From contig NZ_BDBX01000002.1 of NCBI RefSeq assembly GCF_001613205.1, positions 62,001 through 126,000 of the forward strand: a DNA stretch of 64,000 bases, written 5' to 3'. A program made the translations under genes and the position numbers. The first letter of the stretch is position 1; the number at the start of each line of letters is the position of its first letter. Below the pieces are notes generated by a model. It saw only the letters and a list, made by a program, of their open reading frames with translations. It was not told where the DNA came from and did not search any database. Source of the stretch: Nocardia sienata NBRC 100364 (lineage in GTDB: Bacteria > Actinomycetota > Actinomycetes > Mycobacteriales > Mycobacteriaceae). Shown here in pieces: positions 35,401-43,105 of this stretch.

Positions 35401-38358
35401 GGAAATCGACACACCTTCGTCTATGACCGGGCCGATCGACTGGTTGAGCACACAGTCCATGAGGTGACAGCGGCCGAGCCCAAGGTCCGTACCGCGCGCT
35501 GGACGTATGATCCGCTCGGCCGTGTGACACAGGAAACGGCTCCTGACGGCCGAAAGACGTCGTATGCGTACGATCTCGGTGGCCAGCTCATGCAGATCGC
35601 CTCACACCGCGGTACGTTGGACCTTCGGTACAACGCTTTTGGGGAACTCATCGAAACACGGCGGACCGCGACCGGCGCGCCGGAGGTGCACCGGCTTGAT
35701 CGCGACGGCGCAGGTCGTTGCGTAGGGTTGACCGATCCGACAGGCGCGACGTGGCGGTACGACTATGACGCCTTCGACGCACTCGTGAAGCAGACAAATC
35801 CCGACGGATACACCGAGCGCTACGCGTATGGCTCGGACGGTGTCATGGTGGAGCGAACCACACCTGGCGGATCGCGGATCGAGTATGGGACCCGCGCCGA
35901 CGGAGCGCTGGTCAGTGTGACGGTGATCGAAGCTCCGCCCGCCCTTCCCGTCGCGCCTATAACGATTACCCGTGACGCGCTCGGCCGGTGCGTCGAGGTC
36001 GTCCAGGGCGGCATCTCGATCCGTCGACGCTACGACGCGGCAGGTCGGTTGATCGAGGAGACGACGTCCGGCGCGACGTTGGCGCGGCAGTACGACGATG
36101 CCGCGCGGTCGGAGCTCCTGACGTACAGCGACGCGCGTCAGGACCGCCTGTTCTTCGATGAGCTCGATCGGCTTGAACGGATCGAGCTCGAGCGGCCTGG
36201 TGTCGCCACGGCATCGTCTGGATGGGCGCCAGGCACCAGACTTGCCGAGTGGCGGTACGACGGCGAAGGGATGCTCATCGAGCGACGACTCGTTACCGGT
36301 AACCGTCTGGAAGCGCGGTATGACGAGGCGCGCCGCCTGGTCGAGCTCGTCCACCGCGATGCCGCCGGCGACGTGCTGGCGGCACTGCGATACGTTCGTG
36401 ATGCCGCCGGTCGCAGACGGGTGTGTGCCGTTGACGGGGATCCGTGGCGCGATCGCGTCTGGGAGTACGAGGCCGGCCGGTTGATCCGCGTTCACGATGG
36501 CCTGGCGCTCGGTGCGCTTCCCGATCCATACGACGAAGCCGCGGTCGACGCCTACCTGACGGCACTGGCCCCCACCGACGCGGACGTGGTCGACTCCTAC
36601 GCAGTCACCGGCGCCGACAGCCGCGTGTCATGGACACGCGAGCTCGCGGGCGGAACAACGACTGTCGACTACGTGCTCCACCGCGACCATCGGCTGGCGT
36701 CGATCAATCCGTCGGGCGGTCCGCCGGTCGCGGTCGCGCACGACGACGACCTTCGCCGCAGCGACGACGGCCGACTCCTGTACGCCCACGACGCGCTCGG
36801 ACGTCTCCGCGAGGTGCGTGATGCCGCGACAGGCACGGTGGTCGCGTCGCTCGGCTGGGACGGGCTCGGCCGTCTCATGACCGTGACGACAGCGGTCGGA
36901 AGGGTAATCCAGCGGTACCTCGGCGACGCGTTGATCGAACGCGTCCTGCCCGGCGGCGACCTAGAACAAGAGACTCCGTGCGCGATGCCGGGCGAGGCGG
37001 CGCTCGTGGTGGGCTCGGCTGGCGCGATGGCACGGCTTACAGACGATCGCGGCTCGACCCTCCTACTCACGGATCCTGCGGGTTCGCCCGTTGGGCGGTT
37101 CCGCTTCGAGGACTTCGGCCTCGCATCTGCATGGAACCCTGCTGGCGCCGCGCCTGCAATGATGCCTCCACTCTTCGGCTCGGTGAAGTTCGCTGGGATG
37201 ACTGCCATTCCGGAGGCCGACCTCTACATCGCTGGTGGCCGAGGGTACGACCCCGCGACGGGTCGGTTTCTCCAACCCGATCCCCAAGACCTTGCCGATG
37301 CGCCGGACCTGTGGAGCTACGCGCGGCACGACCCGGTGAACTACGTCGACAATACGGGGCAGTGGATCGAGTCCGCGTGGGACGGGTTCTCGCTCAGTCT
37401 CGGCATCGGGTCCGCGATTCACAACTCGCGAGCAGGCAACTGGTGGTCGTTCGGCCTGGACGTCCTCGGTGTTGCGGCGGACACAGCGGCGCTGATCCTC
37501 CCCGGCGTACCCGGCGGGGCCGGCGCCACGCTCAAGGTGGCGCGAACCGCCCGGGCCGGTACAGAAGTCGTAGTCGAGAGCACCCGGCTTGGGCGAGGAG
37601 TCAGGGCCGCCCAGGCAGCAGTCGGCGCCGCGACCGCAATCGAAGGCGGGGTCCAGTCGTACATCGCGGCGCAGGAGGGTAACTACGGCTGGGCTGCGAT
37701 CGGCGTCGGGCTGTCGATGATCGGCCTTCGCAGCTCACTGAGTCGTCTCCACCTCTCGACCCTCGCCGCACCGCCAAGCCGGCTGTACTCGATGCAAGGG
37801 TCGGTTGGGAAAATCGTGGCGTCACAACAGATCTGGGGAAGAACCGAAGGTAGGGTATGGGCGACTCCACATTCCACGGGAAGTGCCGTCCAGATCGGTG
37901 TCCGGACCGGCAAGGGACCCTGGAGCATGCCGCCGATGGACGAACGGGTTATCTTCGAGTTCCAAGATGACGCGGCTCGGGGGTTCCGGCCAGTCACCGT
38001 GTGGGGGCCATTCACAGCGTGGAAAGCGTTCGTGGGCCAGCACTTTACGGACCTCGGCGACATGCGACTGCAGGAATTCAGTCAACCGATCTTCGATATC
38101 GAATCCCTCGCGTATCGGTCGATCGTTACCCGCGTGTCGCACCTACCCAATCAGTGGCCGGGGCGAAGCTCGATGCATGCATGGTGGAGGGCTTCTTTCC
38201 CGGTTCTGGTCGACACCAGCTTGAACGCCGGGATCGCTAGCCTGCCAGTGGTTTTCGGGCTCAACTGGATGGACATCCTTTACCCCGGATCGGAACGTCT
38301 GTCCATCTCGTTCGTCCCGGAGAGCCCGCATTTCGCCTCGCCTCACCCGCCGAAATGA
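32431..38358 (+). CDS. RHS-repeat protein with DUF6531 domain and unique C-terminal (probable toxin) region
   Basis: 1975 residues. Residues 1-~85 are a distinct N-terminal domain; ~85-205 is a Pro/Glu-rich linker. About 217-290 is DUF6531 (DVASGDFLIDEADFTIPGAR). About 380-1590 carries many YD repeats (for example RYDALARLTEMVDPVGNRHT). The RHS core is about 1600-1644 (YDPATGRFLQPDPQ, ending YVDNTGQ). The usual DPxG cleavage motif is changed to DNTG. The ~330 residues after the core start with a hydrophobic Ala/Gly-rich segment, then a globular part from ~1783 (GKIVASQQIWGRTEGRVWAT) that weakly recalls ART-HYD1-type ADP-ribosyltransferase toxins. No PAAR domain or signal peptide is visible. 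It is a large shell-forming protein, probably delivering or holding a toxin. Confidence 0.9.
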   Translation: MSRPALGYRFAFHRPHTVTWTDAEGHEQTRSFDPNENRNTIEIWDACEAYRFVRAAAQSSQRRGYVARDRGALWGSIKAACDGRPTPETVLDQTRDASSLAEEPPPATPGDDTSGEPPSLNPPTETTPEAVAAQPPSPDIEGQSPAPSPGIPDGRPVEERATDPHDPLSDSAIAEEVDASGVPGDDAERVRRNEPTPGLPHYHFGRNQTQTPMTLAEPVDVASGDFLIDEADFTIPGARRPMRFLRRYRSGVPYAGPWGFNWDHNYNAHLRRLDGGWVAIWTGLLNEDAWEPDAELGWRPPLGNTDRLVHSEADIGHPERWEVRTADGTSYVFEQLAGWPWPDRFPLVEVTDRFGNNERVMYNADGKVAAVEDDFGRGFMFEYGACGLLEAVSDQTGRTVRYHHDESREHLVVVVQPPTPEAPDGAQVVYSYDDAESHPRLRHNIIRVQATDGCAVVENEYGKDPSFADFARVVEQEWDRHRATYRATVVLTTPRLPDAINVSAMQVEVIIDGTYKVLTFNFQGNLLEERYRLVIDGSWRLVVEVFRYDQRGNRVLYRRPNGLTLHEVYDDTNDDPAAWANLLECRLEAPPSRPAMDRRTHRMRYEPVYQRLRVFEDESGAVTRYVYGDEVAAGGVPALVRVEHPDVTLPDGTTQQAVTEYEHDARGRLVREISPEGRLTENRYGATGNDEGYLVERVHDPGGVAAAERFAYDNHGNVRAVTDSEGNTTTFTFDARNRLINALQPPVGGTPPELRLTYHPDGRLAAVRRPRGEALGLPTGVDEILTVYEYDVIGRLVRQIDGMNSDAPRERRFAFDAEDHVVAIIDPIGRTETMTFDEQGVLVEQRRTAGAATRTVTFLRDLNGATRTTVLPGGARVDWTLDSWDRLRRQEEPADTAGRATITSTYGDDDLLVSTVVEGPDGLGGVGVLAAVQRTYDERGRAVSVDDGSGPTTTWYDADGLRTKVVDASGATTSYRYDALARLTEMVDPVGNRHTFVYDRADRLVEHTVHEVTAAEPKVRTARWTYDPLGRVTQETAPDGRKTSYAYDLGGQLMQIASHRGTLDLRYNAFGELIETRRTATGAPEVHRLDRDGAGRCVGLTDPTGATWRYDYDAFDALVKQTNPDGYTERYAYGSDGVMVERTTPGGSRIEYGTRADGALVSVTVIEAPPALPVAPITITRDALGRCVEVVQGGISIRRRYDAAGRLIEETTSGATLARQYDDAARSELLTYSDARQDRLFFDELDRLERIELERPGVATASSGWAPGTRLAEWRYDGEGMLIERRLVTGNRLEARYDEARRLVELVHRDAAGDVLAALRYVRDAAGRRRVCAVDGDPWRDRVWEYEAGRLIRVHDGLALGALPDPYDEAAVDAYLTALAPTDADVVDSYAVTGADSRVSWTRELAGGTTTVDYVLHRDHRLASINPSGGPPVAVAHDDDLRRSDDGRLLYAHDALGRLREVRDAATGTVVASLGWDGLGRLMTVTTAVGRVIQRYLGDALIERVLPGGDLEQETPCAMPGEAALVVGSAGAMARLTDDRGSTLLLTDPAGSPVGRFRFEDFGLASAWNPAGAAPAMMPPLFGSVKFAGMTAIPEADLYIAGGRGYDPATGRFLQPDPQDLADAPDLWSYARHDPVNYVDNTGQWIESAWDGFSLSLGIGSAIHNSRAGNWWSFGLDVLGVAADTAALILPGVPGGAGATLKVARTARAGTEVVVESTRLGRGVRAAQAAVGAATAIEGGVQSYIAAQEGNYGWAAIGVGLSMIGLRSSLSRLHLSTLAAPPSRLYSMQGSVGKIVASQQIWGRTEGRVWATPHSTGSAVQIGVRTGKGPWSMPPMDERVIFEFQDDAARGFRPVTVWGPFTAWKAFVGQHFTDLGDMRLQEFSQPIFDIESLAYRSIVTRVSHLPNQWPGRSSMHAWWRASFPVLVDTSLNAGIASLPVVFGLNWMDILYPGSERLSISFVPESPHFASPHPPK

Positions 38359-38642
38359 GAGGTGGTAAAACGAGCCACCGCACTGCCCCGCGCAACCGGT
38401 ACGGTGAACCTGCAGATTGATTGTCGCCTGTCGGCTGGAGGGGACGGCGAGAAATCCATTATTTTTCCACGGCAGCTTGCCCCGAACGTCATCCACCGGC
38501 TGTCATGTCGGCGATGTGCTCACCCAGCGCCAACCAGGAAACCTGTGAGCTCGGTTCGTTCAACGGGTGAATGAGTAGGGTATGCCTTGCGCGGTGGGCG
38601 ATATTCGTGGCAGGAGTTTGCTGTGGCACGCGCACGGCGATC
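38359..38642. other. Region after the RHS gene: no immunity gene recognised
   Basis: A 70-codon plus-strand frame (38362-38574, GTG start) and a short minus-strand frame (contains PQQTPATNIAHRARHTLL) are open but resemble no family and lack ribosome sites. The position where an immunity gene would be expected is therefore empty or holds a novel small protein. Confidence 0.4.
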
Positions 38643-38801
38643 TCATCGGCCTCCCGACAGGATCACGCCCCGGCGAGCGGAGACCTGGCCGCGGTTGAGC
38701 TGCGCCAGCAGCCGCCCGGTGCGCAGCACTTGCCCGATGGTCGGGGTGTTTACCAATGGCAGTTGACCGTGATAGTCGTCGCGACGAGCCTCCTCGACCG
38801 C
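38643..38801 (-). pseudogene. TniB/TnsC-type AAA ATPase fragment (Tn7-like transposon)
   Basis: About 52 codons read GQLPLVNTPTIGQVLRTGRL followed by LNRGQVSARRGVILSG, the conserved stretch just before the Walker A loop of actinobacterial TniB-like ATPases. The frame stops at the point where the GTGKT loop should appear. Only a remnant. Confidence 0.6.
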
Positions 38802-38888
38802 GACGCGTTCTCGCCGCGACAACGCCGTCACCGCCGCCGGTAGCGGGCCAACTCGGCGCTGTCGTAGATGCGGTTGTCGATGCGGATC

Positions 38889-39230
38889 CGGCGGCCTCGC
38901 GCCGCTGCCGCTGTGACAGCGTCGTCGCCGCCGGGTCGTAGCCTTTCCTCGGACACATACCCGGAGGCGGATCCGGCGGCAGCCCGGTTTCGACCTCAAT
39001 GACGTGCAGCGCTGCACCGCCGCGACCGCGTCCGTGGGCAACGCCTCGAGAAGGCCGTGTGGCTCCACCGGCGGCAATGCCGCAGCACCCAACACCGCAA
39101 AGTCCACCGCCGCTAACGGATACGACGCCAACACCAACCGGACAACACCGGAGTCCGACCGCAACCGCACCGACGTCCCAGCCAAATCCACAACCGGATG
39201 CTCGTCACCATCGAACACAACATGATCGCC
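38889..39230 (-). pseudogene. TnsB-like (Mu/DDE-type) transposase N-terminal fragment
   Basis: The minus strand reads VVFDGDEHPVVDLAGTSVRL, then YPLAAVDFAVLGAAALPPVE, and after a frameshift GYDPAATTLSQRQRREAA. This is the N-terminal region typical of actinobacterial TnsB-like transposases, which start with 'FDGDEHxVVxLAGTSVRLR'. The catalytic DDE domain is absent. It lies directly after the TnsA fragment, as in complete elements. Confidence 0.7.
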
Positions 39231-39260
39231 CCACCCGCAGCACCGGACGCGCCAACCCCA

Positions 39261-39720
39261 TCAGCCCACCACAATCGGCGAATCGGCCGCGGAGACCTCG
39301 GTGTCCGGTGACAGCGGCACCGACAAATCCACGCGCAGGCGATGACACCACAGCAGGTGAACACCGTCGGCAACACCGCGATCGGATCGCCCACCGATTC
39401 GGCCACCGACATCAACCCCGCCGGTGCAGCGAACGCGTCCAGCACCGCACCGGTGACCTCGGGCAGGTTGTTGCGCGGATGCCGGTAACCCGACAGCCGG
39501 CGCACTTTCGCCATGAGGACCGGATCCGAGACACCAGCCACCTCATACCGCCAGCCGAGTAGCGCGCACGCCGCTCGTGTCGCCGAGAACATCTCGGCAT
39601 CAGTCGGTTCGATCCGATCGAGCGGACGGCAATCCAGCACCAGAGCACCACCCCATCGGCGTGCCGGGCGAAATAGTCCGGAGCGTGCGACCGCGGCTTG
39701 CGCTCCGCGGTAGTTGATCT
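39261..39720 (-). pseudogene. TnsA-like transposase endonuclease remnant
   Basis: Pieces in three frames read RSHAPDYFARHADG, then GALVLDCRPLDRIEPTDAEM with LSGYRHPRNNLPEVTGAVLD and VGDPIAVLPTVF. The last piece reads HLLWCHRLRVDLSVPLSPDT to the stop at 39261-39263. This is the C-terminal two-thirds of a TnsA-like heteromeric transposase subunit. The N-terminal third is gone and at least two frameshifts are present. Gene order TnsA-TnsB-TniB on the minus strand is as in intact Tn7-like elements. Confidence 0.72.
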
Positions 39721-39820
39721 CGACCTCACCGCCCGATGGCGGCGTAGGTGCGGCCCCGCGCACCGGAATCGAGCTCGGCACGAGCAGGCGGTCTGCCCGC
39801 CGGAACCGGCCCACGTCCTC

Positions 39821-39896
39821 AGAACCCGCAACCTATGTCCGAACTCCGCAACAACCCCCGCGACCTAACCCCGAACTCCGCAAGCCATATCCGAAC
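39821..39896. repeat. Repeated end motifs of the Tn7-like element
   Basis: CCGAACTCCGCAA occurs at 39839-39851 and 39871-39883, with a partial CCGAAC at 39891-39896 and a diverged GAACCCGCAACCTATGT copy just before the first. Such spaced direct repeats just upstream of tnsA are what TnsB binds at transposon ends. The outer end is probably near 39900-39910. Confidence 0.6.
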
Positions 39897-39944
39897 AGAA
39901 CAGATGTGCCCAAAATCGCGCCGCTGTAGGCGCGGACCCGTGAT

Positions 39945-40314
39945 GTCCGCCGAGCTCGCACCCAGGGGTGGGCGGATCATCGACAACGGGCTCGCTGTCG
40001 GCGCATACGCCGCGGTCGGCCAGCGCCGCCCACACGGCCACCGAACACGGGGTGACGGGTCCGACGAAGTCGATCGCGCGGGACGGACGCGACTACCACA
40101 TCTGCTGCACTCAGATCGATATCGGCAACGCGGCCACGGCCATGACCGAGGGAGCGGGGGTATCGGCGCGGCAGCCCGAGGGGAGCCGGCGCGCCGAGCC
40201 GACCTTCGATCCGAGGGCGGGCGCAGTGGTCCGGCCGGTCGAGCTCCCGCTCGACGTCACGTGCCGTTCATGACGATCCCGGCCAACCGGATGGCTTTCG
40301 CCGAGCGGGGCTGA
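39945..40314 (+). pseudogene. Short-chain dehydrogenase C-terminal fragment, frameshifted
   Basis: Frames in turn read GGRIIDNG, then SLSAHTPRSASAAHTATEHG and TQIDIGNAATAMTEGA, then FMTIPANRMAFAERG with a stop at 40314. This matches the C-terminal half of an SDR oxidoreductase. The catalytic Tyr region is altered (AAHTATEH where YTATKH is normal). The N-terminal half is missing, its place taken by the Tn7-like remnant. Confidence 0.72.
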
Positions 40315-40329
40315 ACGGGCCGCGCACCG

Positions 40330-41115
40330 TCAGTGGCGCTGCAGCACCGGGCGGACGACGGACTGGGCGCGGGCCAGGTCTCGGGAGATCGACACCGCGG
40401 TGGTACGGACCGCGGCGTCGATACGGGTGAGGTCGATCCGGGGCCGGCCACCCCTGAGGACGAAACCGCGCCGAGTACGCCGCCACCGGGCCCGAAGATC
40501 GGTGCGGCGACGCCGACGATGCCCCGGATCGCTTCCTGGTGGTCGAAGGCCACACCACGCCGGCGGACCTGCTCGAGTTCGCGATCCAGCTCACCGGAAT
40601 CGGTGATGGTGTTGTCGGTGCAGAACTTAGCGTCTCGGGCCGCGGCGTCGCCGCCCCGTCGGAGTAGGCCAGGATCGCCTTCCCCGAGCAACTCGCATGC
40701 GCGGGCCACCAGCCGCCGATCTGTTGCGGGAGCCGCGGGCCGTCGTCGTCGCGGAACACGCCGAGGTACACGAGATCGAACCCGTCGAGCACACAGAGCC
40801 CGACGTTGTGTCTCGTCGCTTCCCGCAGAGTCGACAGGTGCCACCGGGCCGCCTCGCCAGGTTCCGCTGACGGGGAACCGACTCACCGATCTCGAACAGC
40901 AACAGGCCGAGCCGGTAGTCCTTGCCATCGAGTCCGAGCAGGCCCACGCGTACGAGGTCGTCGGGCATCCGGTGCACCGTCGTCTTCGCCAGCCCCGTCC
41001 GGCGTACCAGTGCCGCTGCACTGAGGACGCCGGGGCTGTCCCGGAACGTCTTCAGGATCTCGGTGGTGCGGCCGATCGCGGATATCTCGCCCTCGGCCCG
41101 GTGAACGGGACTCAT
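40330..41115 (-). pseudogene. IclR-family regulator with several frameshifts
   Basis: From ATG 41115 about 85 codons are intact, including the winged helix (LSAAALVRRTGLAKTTVHRM). Then the frame changes at least three times. Pieces read VCVLDGFDLVYLGVFRDDDGP-like, DAKFCTDNTITDSGELDREL with DHQEAIRGIVGVAAPIFGPG, and finally TRIDAAVRTTAVSISRDLAR to the stop at 40330-40332. It converges on the SDR fragment. The two were probably a functional pair before decay. Confidence 0.78.
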
Positions 41116-41597
41116 GCGGATATTCTGGCCAGCCCCGCGCCGCGCTGTCGAGACTCGCGTGCCACCTGCCGGTGCGTACTCGCCTCGGAAGACGCCGGCC
41201 CGGCCCGCGCGAACAGTGTTCACCAACGCCGTCTTCGCCGCCGGATGTGGGCCTCGCATCTCCGTATAGGGTTTCCCCTAATTGCCCGAAGCATGCTCTG
41301 CCGGCTTGAATATCGAGAGTTGTCGGATACTTCGGAAAGTATTCATCGACACGGTGTCGCCGGAGAAGGGCATGCCTGTTCGATGGGGCGCCGGTAGAAA
41401 TGCCCGACGCAAAGTACTTTATATCCGTTTGGGGAAAGCTTTCGAAATGATATCCACCGATTCGATCGGTGCCGGGAATTCGTGCTCGGCGGTCATCCGG
41501 CGCCGTCCCGTTCCGGTTTCATCGCCGAGGATTATCTTGGTTGTGCCGCAATAATTTTGCCCGTGAAAATACTGTATCGACTGATCGAGGAGTCGTG
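41116..41597. other. Intergenic region upstream of the P450
   Basis: No gene supported. A palindrome CGACACGGTGTCG (41347-41359) is present. Sequence just before the P450 is AT-rich and may hold its promoter. Confidence 0.45.
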
Positions 41598-42968
41598 ATG
41601 ACTGCTGCCGTTGTACCCGGAAAGTCGCCGAGACGAGCGTGGCCACTCATCGGTCACGGTATGCAGTTGCAGCGGCGGCCGTTGGAATTCCTGGCCGAGT
41701 TGCACGCGCTGCCCGAACCGATTGTCCGCATCCGGCTGGGTCGGGACGAGGCCTATGTGGTGACGACCCCTGAGCTGCTCGATTCACTATTGCGTGGGAA
41801 GATCTCCCGAAGCGTGGAGAAGGGCGCATTCTTCGATGCCATGCGAGTGGTGCTCGGCGATGGAATCGTCGTCTCGTCCGAACCGAAACATATGCGTCAT
41901 CGCCGGTTGATGGCACCGGGTTTCCATCGCGAACGAGTCGCGGAATACGTCGACATCATGGCCGACAGTACGGCGAGCATGATCGACGCATGGCACGCGG
42001 GCCAGCGGATCGAATTGGACCGGGAGCTGGGTGGGCTGGCCATGCGGATCGTGGCGCGGGCGCTGTTCTCCAGCGATATTGCCGAAGATCTGGTGAGCGA
42101 GTCGCTGCGGGCCTTTCCGATCATCGTCGCCGAAGTGCCGAAACGGACGATGATGCCCTGGCTGGCGCGGCTGCCGCTGCGCAACCGTGCCTTCGACGCC
42201 GCAGTGCGGCGGTTGCTCACCGTCGTCGATCGCATCATCGCGGAGTACCGGGCCCGGGAGCGCGATCACCACGATCTCGTCTCGATGCTCCTCGCGGCCC
42301 GTTTCGACGACGGCACCGGGCTCAGCGACCAGGAAATCCGGGACGAAGTCATGACGATGTTCGCCGCAGGATATGAGACCGTCTCGAGTACTTTGGCTTT
42401 CGCGTTTCACGAGCTCGGGCAGCGCCGGGATATCCGCGACCGGTTGGAGCGTGAAGCGGCCGAGGTGCTCGGCGGCGGGCCGGTGTGCGCGGACAATATC
42501 CGCGACCTCGTCTTCGCCGAAAAGGTCGTCACCGAGACGCTGCGCCGCTACTGCCCGCCCTGGCTCGGCATGCGCGAGACAACGGCCGGAATCGAACTCG
42601 GCGGCGTTGCCATCCCGGCGGGAGCAACGATCATCTACTCCAACTACGCATTGCACAACGACCCGAAGTATTTCGCGGACCCGGCGACCTTCGACCCGGA
42701 TCGGTGGACCCCGGAGTACCGCAAGGCGGTGACCCGCAGCGGGGCGTTCCAACCTTTCGGCATCGGCAATCGCAACTGTATCGGCGAGCCCTTCGCGTGG
42801 CTGGAGGCGACGACCATCCTGGCGACGGTGGTCGCACGAGTCCGGCTGGAGCCGGCGGCCGCAGTGGCGGTGCGCGAAACCGCCGCGGCCACAGTCCAGC
42901 CCGATCGGTTGCCGATGATCGTGCACCCGCACGTGCCCGCCGGACGGCCCCGTTCGATCGTCACCTGA
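41598..42968 (+). CDS. Cytochrome P450
   Basis: 456 residues from ATG 41598 (GAGGAG upstream). The I-helix motif is AAGYETVSST, the K-helix ETLR provides ExxR, and the heme loop is FGIGNRNCIGE with the ligand Cys. The layout resembles the longer bacterial P450s of the pentalenene-oxygenase-like group. It acts in the cytosol with a ferredoxin partner not encoded here. The substrate is unknown. It follows the pseudogene region, so it marks the return to normal chromosomal content. Confidence 0.9.
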   Translation: MTAAVVPGKSPRRAWPLIGHGMQLQRRPLEFLAELHALPEPIVRIRLGRDEAYVVTTPELLDSLLRGKISRSVEKGAFFDAMRVVLGDGIVVSSEPKHMRHRRLMAPGFHRERVAEYVDIMADSTASMIDAWHAGQRIELDRELGGLAMRIVARALFSSDIAEDLVSESLRAFPIIVAEVPKRTMMPWLARLPLRNRAFDAAVRRLLTVVDRIIAEYRARERDHHDLVSMLLAARFDDGTGLSDQEIRDEVMTMFAAGYETVSSTLAFAFHELGQRRDIRDRLEREAAEVLGGGPVCADNIRDLVFAEKVVTETLRRYCPPWLGMRETTAGIELGGVAIPAGATIIYSNYALHNDPKYFADPATFDPDRWTPEYRKAVTRSGAFQPFGIGNRNCIGEPFAWLEATTILATVVARVRLEPAAAVAVRETAAATVQPDRLPMIVHPHVPAGRPRSIVT

Positions 42969-43105
42969 TCGGGATGGTCCGCCGCGGACCCGGCCGGGAG
43001 AGCTCGGCTCGGGTCACGTCCTCGGACAGAGGGCGTGCCAGGTCCGCCGCCGGAGAGCACCTGCCGGTGGAAACCTGTTTCCCGCCGTTGTCCCGGCCGG
43101 TTCTC

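Noticed and set aside
33082-37300. RHS region as tandem DNA repeats
   Set aside because: The repetition is at protein level (YD motifs) with strongly diverged DNA, so it is not a nucleotide repeat feature.
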